IMG/VR virus record: IMGVR_UViG_3300034104_006372
Location: 1-62,078 of that record
From: a virus
DNA length: 62,078 bases
Direction: 5' to 3' (one strand)
Under the pieces are notes generated by a model. That model was not told the origin of the DNA. It saw only the letters and a program-made list of their open reading frames with translations, and made no database searches. Both the position numbers and the translations under genes were made by a program. Numbering within the stretch: position 1 is the first letter of the stretch; every line of letters starts with the position of its first letter. Below are positions 1 through 7,956 of the stretch, one piece after another.

Positions 1-550
1 TTATTTCAACTGTAGAATCATGAGCGTATATTAAGTTTGATCTATTATTATTGTCAGTTCCATTACCTACAATAAAAGCTGCAGGTACAGAGGAGGTAGC
101 GTTAAATTGGCCCTGTACGTGTTGATGATTGGCTAATGCTATTGTTTGATAACCTTCGGCATGTGAATATGAGCCTGATGCTATTGTTTCTTGACCTTCA
201 GCATGTGAATAATTTCCTTTTGCTTGGGTATAATCTCCTTCAGCATGCGAGTAGTCTCCTGTTGCTTGAGTAATACTTCCTTCAGCATGTGAGTATTCTC
301 CTGTCGCTATATTTCCCTCTAATCCTTGAATAAGAGAGCCTGTTATTATAACTAGTTGATTTAACGGATTAATATATGATGCAGTTGAAGCAAATGATGA
401 GCTTACTGCGTTTAGTACATAGGAAGCAGTAGTTGCATTTCGAGCCCAACTAGCGGTTCCGTGTAGCGAACCTGTGATTCCATTGGTTACTGTAAGAGCG
501 TTTAAAAAAGCATCGGAGCCCGATACTATAACTTTTTTCCAACTAGGCAT
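1..550 (-). CDS. Tail-fibre-like protein with YadA-type head repeats (3' end outside window)
   Basis: The frame is open from an ATG at 548-550 to the window edge, so only the first 183 codons are seen. The N-terminus (MPSWKKVIVSGSDA) matches that of the neighbouring fibre gene at 909-1934, suggesting a shared attachment module. Residues about 78-133 hold four 14-residue repeats with the core YSHAEG followed by x(1-3)TxAxG, the pattern of the left-handed beta-roll head of YadA-like trimeric adhesins, also seen in phage fibres. The composition is rich in Ser, Thr, Gly and Ala, as in fibrous virion proteins. Role inferred: receptor-binding or distal fibre part. The fibre identity is fairly sure; the receptor is unknown. 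Confidence 0.75.
   Translation of the reverse strand, partial: MPSWKKVIVSGSDAFLNALTVTNGITGSLHGTASWARNATTASYVLNAVSSSFASTASYINPLNQLVIITGSLIQGLEGNIATGEYSHAEGSITQATGDYSHAEGDYTQAKGNYSHAEGQETIASGSYSHAEGYQTIALANHQHVQGQFNATSSVPAAFIVGNGTDNNNRSNLIYAHDSTVEI
153..320 (-). repeat. Four 42-bp in-frame repeats coding YSHAEG units
   Basis: Units begin at 153, 195, 237 and 279 with the plus-strand core CCTTCRGCATGYGARTA. The spacing is exactly 42 bp, or 14 codons, matching the 14-residue period of YadA head repeats. Bases between cores differ, so this is an old protein repeat rather than a fresh DNA duplication. Confidence 0.85.
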
Positions 551-623
551 TTATATCTGTTTATTACGGTTGGTTACAACAAATGTGTGCTGTCCACTTC
601 CCTTACGGGCCTATAATATAGTC

Positions 624-632
624 ATAAATATT
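624..632 (-). promoter_or_regulatory. Weak late-promoter-like element
   Basis: The minus strand reads AATATTTAT here, a partial match to the ATATTTATAA element found upstream of many other genes. It lies about 74 nt before the fibre ATG at 550, in the gap after the 650-934 gene. Spacing is longer than at the other sites, so the call is weak. Confidence 0.25.
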
Positions 633-649
633 GGATACTCTGCCTCTAG

Positions 650-934
650 TTATAATTTGTTATTTTTGTATTTCAAATCTACTAGCTGTTTTTGTAGCTT
701 GAGAGTTAGATTGTATACGGTTTCAACGTATTCTCCTCTAAACAAACCATTTTTAATGGTTAATAGTAACAGTTCAAGTTCCTTGTCTGTTAATTCAATA
801 CTAGTAGAATCGTTTGTGGGGGAAGGAGTGGGGGTTTCCACTTCAATTTTGGAGCCCCCTACTATAATGTTTGCTGCTGAAAATGACATAAACCAATTTT
901 TTAATGTATTAAGAGTAGATCCAAATACCTTCAT
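650..934 (-). CDS. Small hypothetical protein between fibre genes
   Basis: This 94-residue protein overlaps the end of the upstream fibre gene (909-1934) by 26 bp in another frame, a sign of translational coupling. The N-terminal third is mildly hydrophobic (TLNTLKNWFMSFSAANIIVGG). A Pro/Thr/Ser linker follows, then a helical Leu/Lys/Glu C-terminus (residues about 48-94). I do not recognise the family. Position between two fibre genes suggests a fibre chaperone, an assembly factor or a small virion part, but nothing in the sequence proves it. Confidence 0.6.
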   Translation of the reverse strand: MKVFGSTLNTLKNWFMSFSAANIIVGGSKIEVETPTPSPTNDSTSIELTDKELELLLLTIKNGLFRGEYVETVYNLTLKLQKQLVDLKYKNNKL

Positions 935-1934
935 CTGAACCTATAAAAATATTACCTTTTACTTGATATCTAGCTGCTACTACTGTTGGGTCTGTACCTG
1001 CTCCTTCTAAAGTTAAAGCCATGTAAGCATCGGGAACAAATGCGTTTTGAGAAGCATCAAATGAGCTGCTTACTCCCCAACGTGTAGCACCAGAATCGAA
1101 TCCAAATACTTCAGCGTTTAAAGCATTGGTTTGTTGTATTGCAATACCACCGTCTCCTGCTGCATTTGAGCCAGAAGCTAAACGGATAAATCTATCTGCT
1201 ATATCAAGATCTTCAGTGTGTTGGAAAGAAGCAGTACCAAATACTGTTAAATTTCTACTAACTACTAAATCTTGACCAATTGTTACATCATTTGGTAAAC
1301 CAATTGTTAAAGTAGTACCCGCAGCAGAAGTTTCAATTTCGTTTGCAGTTCCCCCAATTGTAAGATCTTGAGTTATTAGATCAATTGTAATCCCTGATCC
1401 GTTAGAACCAGATATGTTTAGGTTAGTAGCTAGTCCTGTTAAACCTGAACCATCACCTTTGAATGAACCAGTAAATGAACCAGTTAAAGAAGAGCTAGCA
1501 CCTGTTAGTTGGATTGAAGTAGCACCCGATACTAATGTACCATTGTCTGTTAAGGAAGAGTTAACAAACGCATTGCCATTCCATTTTGTTACAGCATTAT
1601 TATTTAAAGCTGAAGCTCCAGAAACAGCAACAGTAGCAGTTCCGGAACCATCGTAAGTAAATGGAACGATACCTGAACCTTGTGTTAAGTCTGGTAGGTT
1701 TGTGGTACCAACAAATGAACCACTAAATGAACCCGTTAATACCGAACCAGTACCTGTGGAAATAATAGAGTTAGATCCAATATTTAAATTTCCCCCACTA
1801 AAAGTAAGACCACTATTTTGGAGAGCACCACCCACTCCTGCCATTACCAAATTTCCGTTTGTTAAAACAGAGGATGTGATTTGGGCTAGATGTGCGTTCG
1901 AGCCACTAACAATTATTTTCTTCCAGGTTGCCAT
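909..1934 (-). CDS. Tail-fibre-like structural protein
   Basis: The 341-residue protein is rich in Ser, Gly, Thr, Asn and Ala with repeated beta-type segments (SLTGSFTGSFKGDGSGLTGL and similar), typical of phage fibre shafts. Its start MATWKKIIVSGSNAHLAQIT is nearly the same as that of the next fibre gene (start 550), so the two probably share an attachment or trimerisation module and differ in their distal parts. The C-terminal region (about 245-341) looks like a folded tip (RFIRLASGSNAAGDGGIAI). It is preceded by the ATATTTATAA element at 1959-1968. The fibre class is well supported; the receptor is not known. Confidence 0.75.
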   Translation of the reverse strand: MATWKKIIVSGSNAHLAQITSSVLTNGNLVMAGVGGALQNSGLTFSGGNLNIGSNSIISTGTGSVLTGSFSGSFVGTTNLPDLTQGSGIVPFTYDGSGTATVAVSGASALNNNAVTKWNGNAFVNSSLTDNGTLVSGATSIQLTGASSSLTGSFTGSFKGDGSGLTGLATNLNISGSNGSGITIDLITQDLTIGGTANEIETSAAGTTLTIGLPNDVTIGQDLVVSRNLTVFGTASFQHTEDLDIADRFIRLASGSNAAGDGGIAIQQTNALNAEVFGFDSGATRWGVSSSFDASQNAFVPDAYMALTLEGAGTDPTVVAARYQVKGNIFIGSDEGIWIYS

Positions 1935-1958
1935 TATATATTATAAAAGTATATTTTG

Positions 1959-1968
1959 TTATAAATAT
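1959..1968 (-). promoter_or_regulatory. Putative late promoter ATATTTATAA
   Basis: Exact 10-bp element followed on the minus strand by CAAAATA, 24 nt upstream of the fibre ATG at 1934. It is one of fourteen exact copies placed just before gene starts; the gp55-like factor encoded at 54777-55478 is the probable reader. Confidence 0.55.
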
Positions 1969-1976
1969 GATTATCT

Positions 1977-2375
1977 TTACATTCCTACATAAAACTCATT
2001 GCTCGCATACACAATCCCTCCCTCAACAGGAGAGGGTAAAGAAGCAAATTCTAGTAATTGAAATCGACCTGCACTGTCCACTTTAATACCGGTATTTGTG
2101 CTCGTATTTCGTATTAGCATTAAATCATCAATACTTCCTGTGTGATATACTTCTAGGCGAGTAGTTCCACTAGTAGTACCGCCAATAGCTAAATTTAAAC
2201 CATCGAATTGTAAATTAGGTTCACCTTGTATAATATTAGGATAACCTGTAGCAGTAATTATGTAATTATTAACATTTTCTAATATATTAATACCACTACC
2301 CGAGCCTCCCCCACTACTAATGTCTATAGCATATGCTCCTACATTTAACGAATCTATAAATCTAATATCTGACAT
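1977..2375 (-). CDS. Short fibre-like virion protein
   Basis: This 132-residue protein has a Gly/Ser hinge near residues 20-28 (SSGGGSGSGI) and then beta-rich sequence with motifs common in phage fibre tips (LNLAIGGTTSGTTRLEV, IKVDSAGRFQLLEF). The segment ending in ASLPSPVEGGIVYASNEFYVGM resembles the tip ends of other environmental phage fibres. It starts 2 nt after the stop of the tail-completion gene and is part of the same transcription run. It is probably a virion component at the tail tip or collar; the exact role is unclear. Confidence 0.6.
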   Translation of the reverse strand: MSDIRFIDSLNVGAYAIDISSGGGSGSGINILENVNNYIITATGYPNIIQGEPNLQFDGLNLAIGGTTSGTTRLEVYHTGSIDDLMLIRNTSTNTGIKVDSAGRFQLLEFASLPSPVEGGIVYASNEFYVGM

Positions 2376-2376
2376 C

Positions 2377-3390
2377 TTATGATCTTAATTCTGATCCTGG
2401 ATCGGGTGATTGTGTTTCTCTTCCTGGTGTTACTTCTCCAACACTGTTAATTCTACCATCGGTATCTCTATCTTTTCTAGTTCTACCGTCACTTAGTTTT
2501 TTGATGTTTGGATCAAATATATCGGAGTTGGTTACTGTTTCTACTTGTATAATAATTTTGGATTTAGAGTTTATCTTCTTGATAGAATTCAAATCTTTTT
2601 GTAATGTATCTGGTATAATGTAACCGCGTAATCGAATAGTAAATGTTCCTTTTACTAGTCTATCTTGTCCTGCTGTTAATTCGGTAGCAGTAGTAAATTG
2701 ATCTATAAATGCTCTAAATTTAAAGCGTTCAGGGTCACCCCAATATGCATCAGAAGCATATTCAATGGCTTCAATTATTTTATTTAATTGTTCCATATAA
2801 TATGTTTGCACAATACAGCTGTATTCTAAAGTAACGTAATCAGGAACAGTTACTGCATGAAATGTTTTAACTGGGATTCTATTGTTTAGAGCTGCAAAGT
2901 TGCTATAGAAGTTTTTGGGATTAAATGCTTTCTGGAATGTAGCGTATAAATTTGGTTGGTTAGAATCCAATTTATTTGTTACAGTTCTATCTTTAGATAT
3001 TGTATCTCGTTTTACTGCTATTAGCGGAAGCATTATTGCCCCGTTTTTATCTCTATAGTATCCATCCTTTTGGAATGATTTCCAACTTTCTGGTGAACCA
3101 TATATAACAGGTACTTCGTATCTTTCACCGTTTTGGTATACAAAAGGTCGTATTACATTTTTAAAATAATAGAATACTGCCTCATCTAAATCCTGTATAC
3201 CAATGGTAAATGGCTTGGTTGTATCGTCTTTAAAACTTAATTTAGTAGAACGATTAAACTCTATACCAGTTTCATTCTCGTTTGGATTTAATTTAGCATT
3301 AGGATTACCTCTAACCGGATCAGTTGCTTTTTGGAGATTTTCGCTAATCTCTCGTTGTGATTTGGGTACAGGTTTTCTTGGTCGAGCCAT
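2377..3390 (-). CDS. gp15: Tail completion / sheath-stabiliser protein, gp15-like
   Basis: The 337-residue protein has the layout of T4 gp15 (272 aa): an early VPVIYGSPESW block like gp15 VPITYASKEHF, a central LPLIAVKRD block, then VTLEYSCIVQTYYMEQLNKIIEAI like the gp15 YELSIFTRYEDDMFQIVEQI stretch, and a final FTIRLRGYIIPD like LTFEVNGWMYPP. gp15 caps the tail and joins it to the head. The gene lies directly after the gp14-like gene, the T4 order. N- and C-terminal 50-residue extensions are polar and probably disordered. The assignment rests on remembered motif order, not on an alignment. Confidence 0.6.
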   Translation of the reverse strand: MARPRKPVPKSQREISENLQKATDPVRGNPNAKLNPNENETGIEFNRSTKLSFKDDTTKPFTIGIQDLDEAVFYYFKNVIRPFVYQNGERYEVPVIYGSPESWKSFQKDGYYRDKNGAIMLPLIAVKRDTISKDRTVTNKLDSNQPNLYATFQKAFNPKNFYSNFAALNNRIPVKTFHAVTVPDYVTLEYSCIVQTYYMEQLNKIIEAIEYASDAYWGDPERFKFRAFIDQFTTATELTAGQDRLVKGTFTIRLRGYIIPDTLQKDLNSIKKINSKSKIIIQVETVTNSDIFDPNIKKLSDGRTRKDRDTDGRINSVGEVTPGRETQSPDPGSELRS

Positions 3391-3908
3391 TACATACGTT
3401 CTTTATATGGAGAAATTGCAACTTTATCTGCTGGAATGTAATAAGTATCACATATTATCGATATGTTTGAACCAAAGTTTTCTAATCCTGGATTTAATGG
3501 GTTTTCATTATTTGGATAATCTGGATTTTTGCCCACAAAATATTGGTTAATAACTGTAGATTGTACACCATAGTATGCATCTTGATATAGTATAATATCC
3601 CCTACTTCAGGTACCACATTAGCATCTACTAGATCATCTCTAAAGAAAGAGAATGTAATACCTACTTGATAATTTACACCCAATTCACTTACTGGGTATG
3701 TTTGATCTGCTCTATTTATCAAACAGTTAAATAGAAACGGACCATCATAATATTTTACTCCTGCGGCCTCACCATATAAATTTACTTTGGTTTCTTGCAA
3801 TTTATATTTGTAGAAAGAAGCTTGTTGAGTAATTATATTACCTAACAATTCACGATTCAACTTTCTAATTAAGCTTACGTCTCGTAAGCCCCCAAACATT
3901 GCACACAT
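3390..3908 (-). CDS. gp14: Neck protein, gp14-like
   Basis: The 172-residue protein begins with a helical NRELLGNIITQQ segment and then shows YGEAAGVKYYDGP, a hydrophobic core ITFSFFRDDL, and VPEVGDIILYQDAYYGVQ. The last block resembles the T4 gp14 region EPKEGDLIYFPMDNSLFEI. It is shorter than T4 gp14 (256 aa). Its stop and the start of the gp15-like gene overlap by one base. Known gp14 forms the neck with gp13 and attaches the tail to the filled head. The family call is moderately sure and fits the 13-14-15 gene order. Confidence 0.55.
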   Translation of the reverse strand: MCAMFGGLRDVSLIRKLNRELLGNIITQQASFYKYKLQETKVNLYGEAAGVKYYDGPFLFNCLINRADQTYPVSELGVNYQVGITFSFFRDDLVDANVVPEVGDIILYQDAYYGVQSTVINQYFVGKNPDYPNNENPLNPGLENFGSNISIICDTYYIPADKVAISPYKERM

Positions 3909-3909
3909 A

Positions 3910-5055
3910 TTATCCTACGTAAATTGTAAATGGAACTTCAGCTAATTCATTTTTTCGAGCTACAGCTTCTGCTGCTCTTCGTTCTAAAGCAGCTTGACGA
4001 GAAGTTTGATCAAAATATTCTCGTAATTTTTCAATCAACCTTAATTTATCGGTTGATGCTTGTGTTAACAAATCTTGTTGGTTTAATGTTACCTCAGAAT
4101 TTGGTATAGGTATATTGGTATATTTTCCTCTAACTAAACCTAATATTTCTTTAGCAAGAGCTAAAGTATATTCAAATATCCACTGACGACCTACACTGTT
4201 GATTAAAGCATAAGTGGGGTTTGAGTAAGGAATATTAGATACATTGTTAGCTGATTCTGTGTTAGGAGTAGTAACCGAATCACTTATTCGTTCATTATCC
4301 TTAATATACTCAAAATGCATTTTTGCTTCTGAATTATTAGGGATAGGGAATATTCGTAATACATTATTTTTCATTTCAAAACTATAGTTAGATCTACGAA
4401 CCATGTCGTTTAACTCAATAGCTTGCAATGTTTGGAGATCATAGTTTAGAGGCATCATTAAAAAGTTGATGGCAGGAGAAAATGATCCAAATCCAAAACT
4501 ATCAAATAATGCTTGATATCCATATCCTGTACCTGCATATGGATCAAAATATCTTACTACTGCAGGTGGGGCCTCATAAAATACGCGTTTAATTTCAATA
4601 CTACCAGTTATGCCTTCATCTTCTGCCCATTGTTTTAGATCATAATCTTGTACAGAAGCACTCAAAGGTATAGATCCTTTATAATAAGTTATATTACCAC
4701 CTGTACCAGCTTCAGATCCGTATTGCTGAGATAAACGAATTATAGAACTAAAGTTAGGGGTAACTATAGAATTATTTAAAGGAGTAGCAGTACTTACACC
4801 AATTAGATCTAATTGATTATCTCTAATCTGGTATGCATATAGTTCATTTCCGTATGTAGTAATTGCTTCTTCGAATGCAGCATAAAAGCTAATATCTTGC
4901 AATTCAACATCTACTAAAGGATAGCCTAATCGTCTAGCACAAAAATTTGCTACTTTGTCTGCATCTCTTTGGAAATCCACATCATAGTCATAAAACCCAA
5001 ATGGGGTTTCACCTGGGGAAAAAGTACTAGTACCTGACCATATAGGAATATTCAT
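3910..5055 (-). CDS. Neck / head-tail connector protein, gp13-like position
   Basis: A 381-residue soluble protein. The first 70 residues (FQRDADKVANFCARRLGYPLVDVEL) and the C-terminal helices (LAKEILGLVRGKYTNIPIPN, then REYFDQTSRQAALERRAAEA) resemble neck/connector proteins of marine T4-like phages. It lies one base upstream of the gp14-like gene, so by order it is the gp13 counterpart. T4 gp13 has 309 residues. A virion connector role is likely; direct homology to gp13 could not be shown here. Confidence 0.55.
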   Translation of the reverse strand: MNIPIWSGTSTFSPGETPFGFYDYDVDFQRDADKVANFCARRLGYPLVDVELQDISFYAAFEEAITTYGNELYAYQIRDNQLDLIGVSTATPLNNSIVTPNFSSIIRLSQQYGSEAGTGGNITYYKGSIPLSASVQDYDLKQWAEDEGITGSIEIKRVFYEAPPAVVRYFDPYAGTGYGYQALFDSFGFGSFSPAINFLMMPLNYDLQTLQAIELNDMVRRSNYSFEMKNNVLRIFPIPNNSEAKMHFEYIKDNERISDSVTTPNTESANNVSNIPYSNPTYALINSVGRQWIFEYTLALAKEILGLVRGKYTNIPIPNSEVTLNQQDLLTQASTDKLRLIEKLREYFDQTSRQAALERRAAEAVARKNELAEVPFTIYVG

Positions 5056-5065
5056 AGTATTTTAA

Positions 5066-5494
5066 TTAAGAAGTTGCTACATAGAACTCTACTTTAGCAG
5101 TATTAGTGCTTCCAGATGGTCTTAAGTTTATAGAAGAAATATAATCGTATGAAAAACCTACCAAACTTCCTGTTACCTGTGAACTTGGAAGATAGAAAGA
5201 CTGCTGTGGTTCCATTCTAAAGTTAAATGCTTGTGTAGAGGAAGATACCTCTATATTAACTGGAATACTAGTAGAATGGTTTGTTACACGAGCATATTTT
5301 AGCTTATCTTCTTTAAAAGTACCTGATGTTACCTCGGTGTTAAATTCAAATATGGTAGTTTTAACACCAGCAGGAAGAAGCATAGTTCTATGATCTAGAT
5401 AGTTTATATCTGATACATCAATAGATTGAAGGGTGCTTCTATCATCCCCATCTAAGCTAAGTTGTTCGTTTATAAAAAGTTTTAAAGTTGCCAT
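5066..5494 (-). CDS. Small beta-rich virion protein
   Basis: The 142-residue protein is predicted mostly beta: alternating hydrophobic strands (KTTIFEFNTEV, IPVNIEVSSSTQAFNFRMEP, AKVEFYVATS) and no charged helical parts. It looks like an immunoglobulin-like or jelly-roll fold used in capsid decoration or tail proteins. It follows the PhoH gene and precedes the neck genes; an ATATTTATAA element lies only 7 nt before its ATG. No family recognised. A structural role is inferred from context and composition. Confidence 0.55.
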   Translation of the reverse strand: MATLKLFINEQLSLDGDDRSTLQSIDVSDINYLDHRTMLLPAGVKTTIFEFNTEVTSGTFKEDKLKYARVTNHSTSIPVNIEVSSSTQAFNFRMEPQQSFYLPSSQVTGSLVGFSYDYISSINLRPSGSTNTAKVEFYVATS

Positions 5495-5501
5495 CTTTTT
5501 A

Positions 5502-5511
5502 TTATAAATAT
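5502..5511 (-). promoter_or_regulatory. Putative late promoter ATATTTATAA
   Basis: Exact element, 7 nt before the ATG at 5494 and followed by TAAAAAG on the minus strand. If it is a -10 box the transcript would be nearly leaderless. Confidence 0.5.
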
Positions 5512-5521
5512 TGAAAAAATG

Positions 5522-6208
5522 TTAGTCCCTAAAAAGCTTGTATACCTCTAATATAGGTGCAACTATTTCATGTCTGTGGTTTGTTTCTAGAGAAATTGTT
5601 TTAAATCCTTCAACATTTTCTTCCAATCTGTATAAAAAAGTAAAGCCAGATTCCTTTTTATTTTTTAGATCTATTTGGGCAATGTCGCCACATATTACCA
5701 TTTTGGAATTTTTTCCTAAACGACCAATAACGGTTTCCATTTGGGAATGTGTTACGTTTTGGGCTTCATCTACAATTACAAACGAGTCTACAAATGTTCT
5801 ACCCCGCATAAAAGCAAATGGTACAATTTCAATATCTCCATTTTCTATATGTTTATCTACTTTTTCTTTAGAATATAACATATAAAGATTGTGATATATT
5901 GGGGCCAACCAAGGATCCATTTTTTCACGTATATCACCCGGTAAAAACCCGATTTCTTCCTTGGATACAGTGGGCCGTGATATGACTATTTTTTCAACTT
6001 GTTTATTGAAAAACATGTCAAGAGCACATTGAACTGCTACTAGTGTTTTACCAGAGCCTGCCATACCTTTTATTACGGTAATGGGATTATCTAATATGAG
6101 TGATTTGGCTTGTTTTTGTTCGGCGTTTAAAACTACATTAAACTTAATTGGATTCTTTGGTTTACGCTTTTGGACGAACACGTCGTCCGAATGATGATTT
6201 GATGTCAT
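5522..6208 (-). CDS. phoH: PhoH-like P-loop ATPase
   Basis: A 228-residue PhoH domain with nothing added. The Walker A motif GMAGSGKT is at residues 48-55, Walker B VIVDEAQN at 144-151, and GDIAQIDL near 174; the SRPTVSKEEIGFLPGD segment is typical of the family. PhoH proteins are RNA-helicase-like ATPases common in marine phages; their phage function is not settled. The gene sits between the capsid terminator and the neck genes and has its own late-type element at 6230-6239. Family call is secure. Confidence 0.93.
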   Translation of the reverse strand: MTSNHHSDDVFVQKRKPKNPIKFNVVLNAEQKQAKSLILDNPITVIKGMAGSGKTLVAVQCALDMFFNKQVEKIVISRPTVSKEEIGFLPGDIREKMDPWLAPIYHNLYMLYSKEKVDKHIENGDIEIVPFAFMRGRTFVDSFVIVDEAQNVTHSQMETVIGRLGKNSKMVICGDIAQIDLKNKKESGFTFLYRLEENVEGFKTISLETNHRHEIVAPILEVYKLFRD

Positions 6209-6229
6209 ATAGATAACTTTAAAATTCTG

Positions 6230-6239
6230 TTATAAATAT
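6230..6239 (-). promoter_or_regulatory. Putative late promoter ATATTTATAA
   Basis: Exact element followed by CAGAATTTT on the minus strand, 21 nt before the PhoH ATG and just after the capsid terminator, as expected for a new transcription start. Confidence 0.55.
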
Positions 6240-6244
6240 AACAA

Positions 6245-6274
6245 TAAAAAAGCCCAATCCAAAGGATTGGGCTT
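6245..6274 (-). terminator. Rho-independent terminator of the major capsid gene
   Basis: An 11-bp perfect stem (AAGCCCAATCC with its complement, 6250-6260 and 6264-6274) encloses a 3-nt loop. On the minus strand it is followed by a run of six T. It lies 21 nt past the capsid stop codon. Confidence 0.9.
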
Positions 6275-6294
6275 AATTTACTTTAAATTGTTAA

Positions 6295-7920
6295 TTAAAG
6301 GGTGTTCAATCCGTTAATTTCAATTTTGCCATAGAATTCAGGACGTACCATCTTCTTAGCGTAACGAGTCAATAGACCTTTTCTTGGAGTAAAGGTATCT
6401 GGATCGTACACAAGTGGAGTCATGATCAATGGAATATAAGGAGAGAATACAGCACCAGTCTCAAGGAACTGAGCACCTCTAAATCCTAACAAGATTTGGT
6501 TTTCAAGCATGTAAGGGTTTTTGTAAACCTTAATCTTACCACCGCCTAAAGCACCAATTTTCTGTACTCCGAATGCGTAAGTTGACTTTTCAACATCACC
6601 ATCAACATCACCTGCAAATCCAGGGATAGATTCGATGATTGTAGAAACAGCTGGAGACAATACCATGAAGTTTGCACCACCACGAAGAGTTTTCTGGTGA
6701 ATAATGTTGCTTAACTTCTGGATTTTAGTTCCAAGAGTTTGGAACCACTGACCTTGGCTGTTATAGAAGCCTAAGTTAGAGAACGTTCCGTTAGATCCGT
6801 TATCAACGATAGCAACGTTGTTAACTGCAGACCATACTTCAGTTCCAGCAGCAGCAGAATCCATCAACATATCCAAGATTTCAAGGTCAATTTCCAAAGA
6901 AATGTACTCAGAAAGGATAGAAGTCAATTCAGCTTCAGCATCAAGAGCATGGTAAGCATTAAGATCTTGAGCAAATTCTGGAGTCCATACAGCCTTCAAT
7001 TTACGAGTTTTAGCAACGATAGCAGAAGATTTCATCTGTACGTTGATTTCAGGGATTGAAATTGGGTTGTTATTGCTGTTCAATGCAGTGTTTCCATCTT
7101 CAAAATCACCTCTGTATTGGTCAGTTGGTTGCTTTGAGAAAGTTACAGTTACCAAAGAAGATTGAACTGGAGCTTGAGAACCAGAAACGATAAATACTAA
7201 GTTAGATCCAACAACTTTAGTGAATTGTGGCAATTGAACCGCACCAGTAATAGAACCAGTAGTCAAAGTAAATGCTCTAATACCTTCAGCATCATATCCA
7301 CTTAAGCCAGATAAAGCTACGCTAACGGTCTTGTAACCACCAGCAACTACAGAAGCAGAGTAGTCAGAATCAAATAACATGTCAGACCATGTAGCAGATC
7401 CAGTAGTACCAGTTACTACAGAAGCAGTGTTGTTAATAGAATATCCGAATCGACCAGCACCGTATAAACCACCAGCATTTGTGTTACCAAATGGTTGTTC
7501 TGCTGCGCTAGAAGAACCGTATAAAGAGTTACCAGCAGTAAATGGAGCTTTTGTAGTTCCATACTGGAAGTCAAGATAGAATACTAGACCAGAAGGTAAG
7601 TTCATTGGCTGAACAGAAACGAATTCTTTCGCTGCAATTTGACCAAATACTTTTCTTACCAATGGAAGAGCAACTCCTGCCCATTGTTCACCCACACCTG
7701 CAGTGAATGTACCTTGAGAAGCAGTACCACCACCAGTTTGAGATGTTTCAACTACTAATTGCTTAGCTTGGTTTTCTAAGATGATACTCATGTTGTTCTT
7801 ATGTGTACCAGCCAAACCTTCTAGCAATCCTGTTTTTTCCCACTTGCTAGCTAATCTAGCGGCATCACTCTGTACAGAGTGATATGGGTTTGCGCTTTCT
7901 AAAAGAGATTGTAAGCTCAT
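6295..7920 (-). CDS. gp23: Major capsid protein, gp23-like
   Basis: The 541-residue protein shows the gp23 signature blocks: VRKVFGQIAAKEFVSVQPMN with PSGLVFYLDF near residues 90-120, and near residue 300 KTRKLKAVWTPEFAQDLNAYHALDAEAEL, which matches T4 KSRQLKAAYSIELAQDLRAVHGMDADAEL. It builds the capsid hexamers. The prohead protease cuts gp23 after (I/L)-x-E; here ILE49 and LLE34 are candidate sites. T4 gp23 has 521 residues. It is followed by a strong terminator. The ATG is preceded by an A-rich leader without Shine-Dalgarno. The codon use of this gene seems more even than that of its neighbours, as for a highly made protein. Confidence 0.96.
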   Translation of the reverse strand: MSLQSLLESANPYHSVQSDAARLASKWEKTGLLEGLAGTHKNNMSIILENQAKQLVVETSQTGGGTASQGTFTAGVGEQWAGVALPLVRKVFGQIAAKEFVSVQPMNLPSGLVFYLDFQYGTTKAPFTAGNSLYGSSSAAEQPFGNTNAGGLYGAGRFGYSINNTASVVTGTTGSATWSDMLFDSDYSASVVAGGYKTVSVALSGLSGYDAEGIRAFTLTTGSITGAVQLPQFTKVVGSNLVFIVSGSQAPVQSSLVTVTFSKQPTDQYRGDFEDGNTALNSNNNPISIPEINVQMKSSAIVAKTRKLKAVWTPEFAQDLNAYHALDAEAELTSILSEYISLEIDLEILDMLMDSAAAGTEVWSAVNNVAIVDNGSNGTFSNLGFYNSQGQWFQTLGTKIQKLSNIIHQKTLRGGANFMVLSPAVSTIIESIPGFAGDVDGDVEKSTYAFGVQKIGALGGGKIKVYKNPYMLENQILLGFRGAQFLETGAVFSPYIPLIMTPLVYDPDTFTPRKGLLTRYAKKMVRPEFYGKIEINGLNTL

Positions 7921-7956
7921 TGTTTTTCGATTGTTTGTTTTAAGTTATTATTTTAA

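Noticed and set aside
153-320. 42-bp repeats as a CRISPR array
   Set aside because: Repeats are in frame, code the YadA-type YSHAEG unit and have no unique spacers of protospacer type.
474-938. 154-residue plus-strand ORF
   Set aside because: It is antisense to two minus-strand genes with clear composition (fibre and 650-934), has no family features and crosses their junction.
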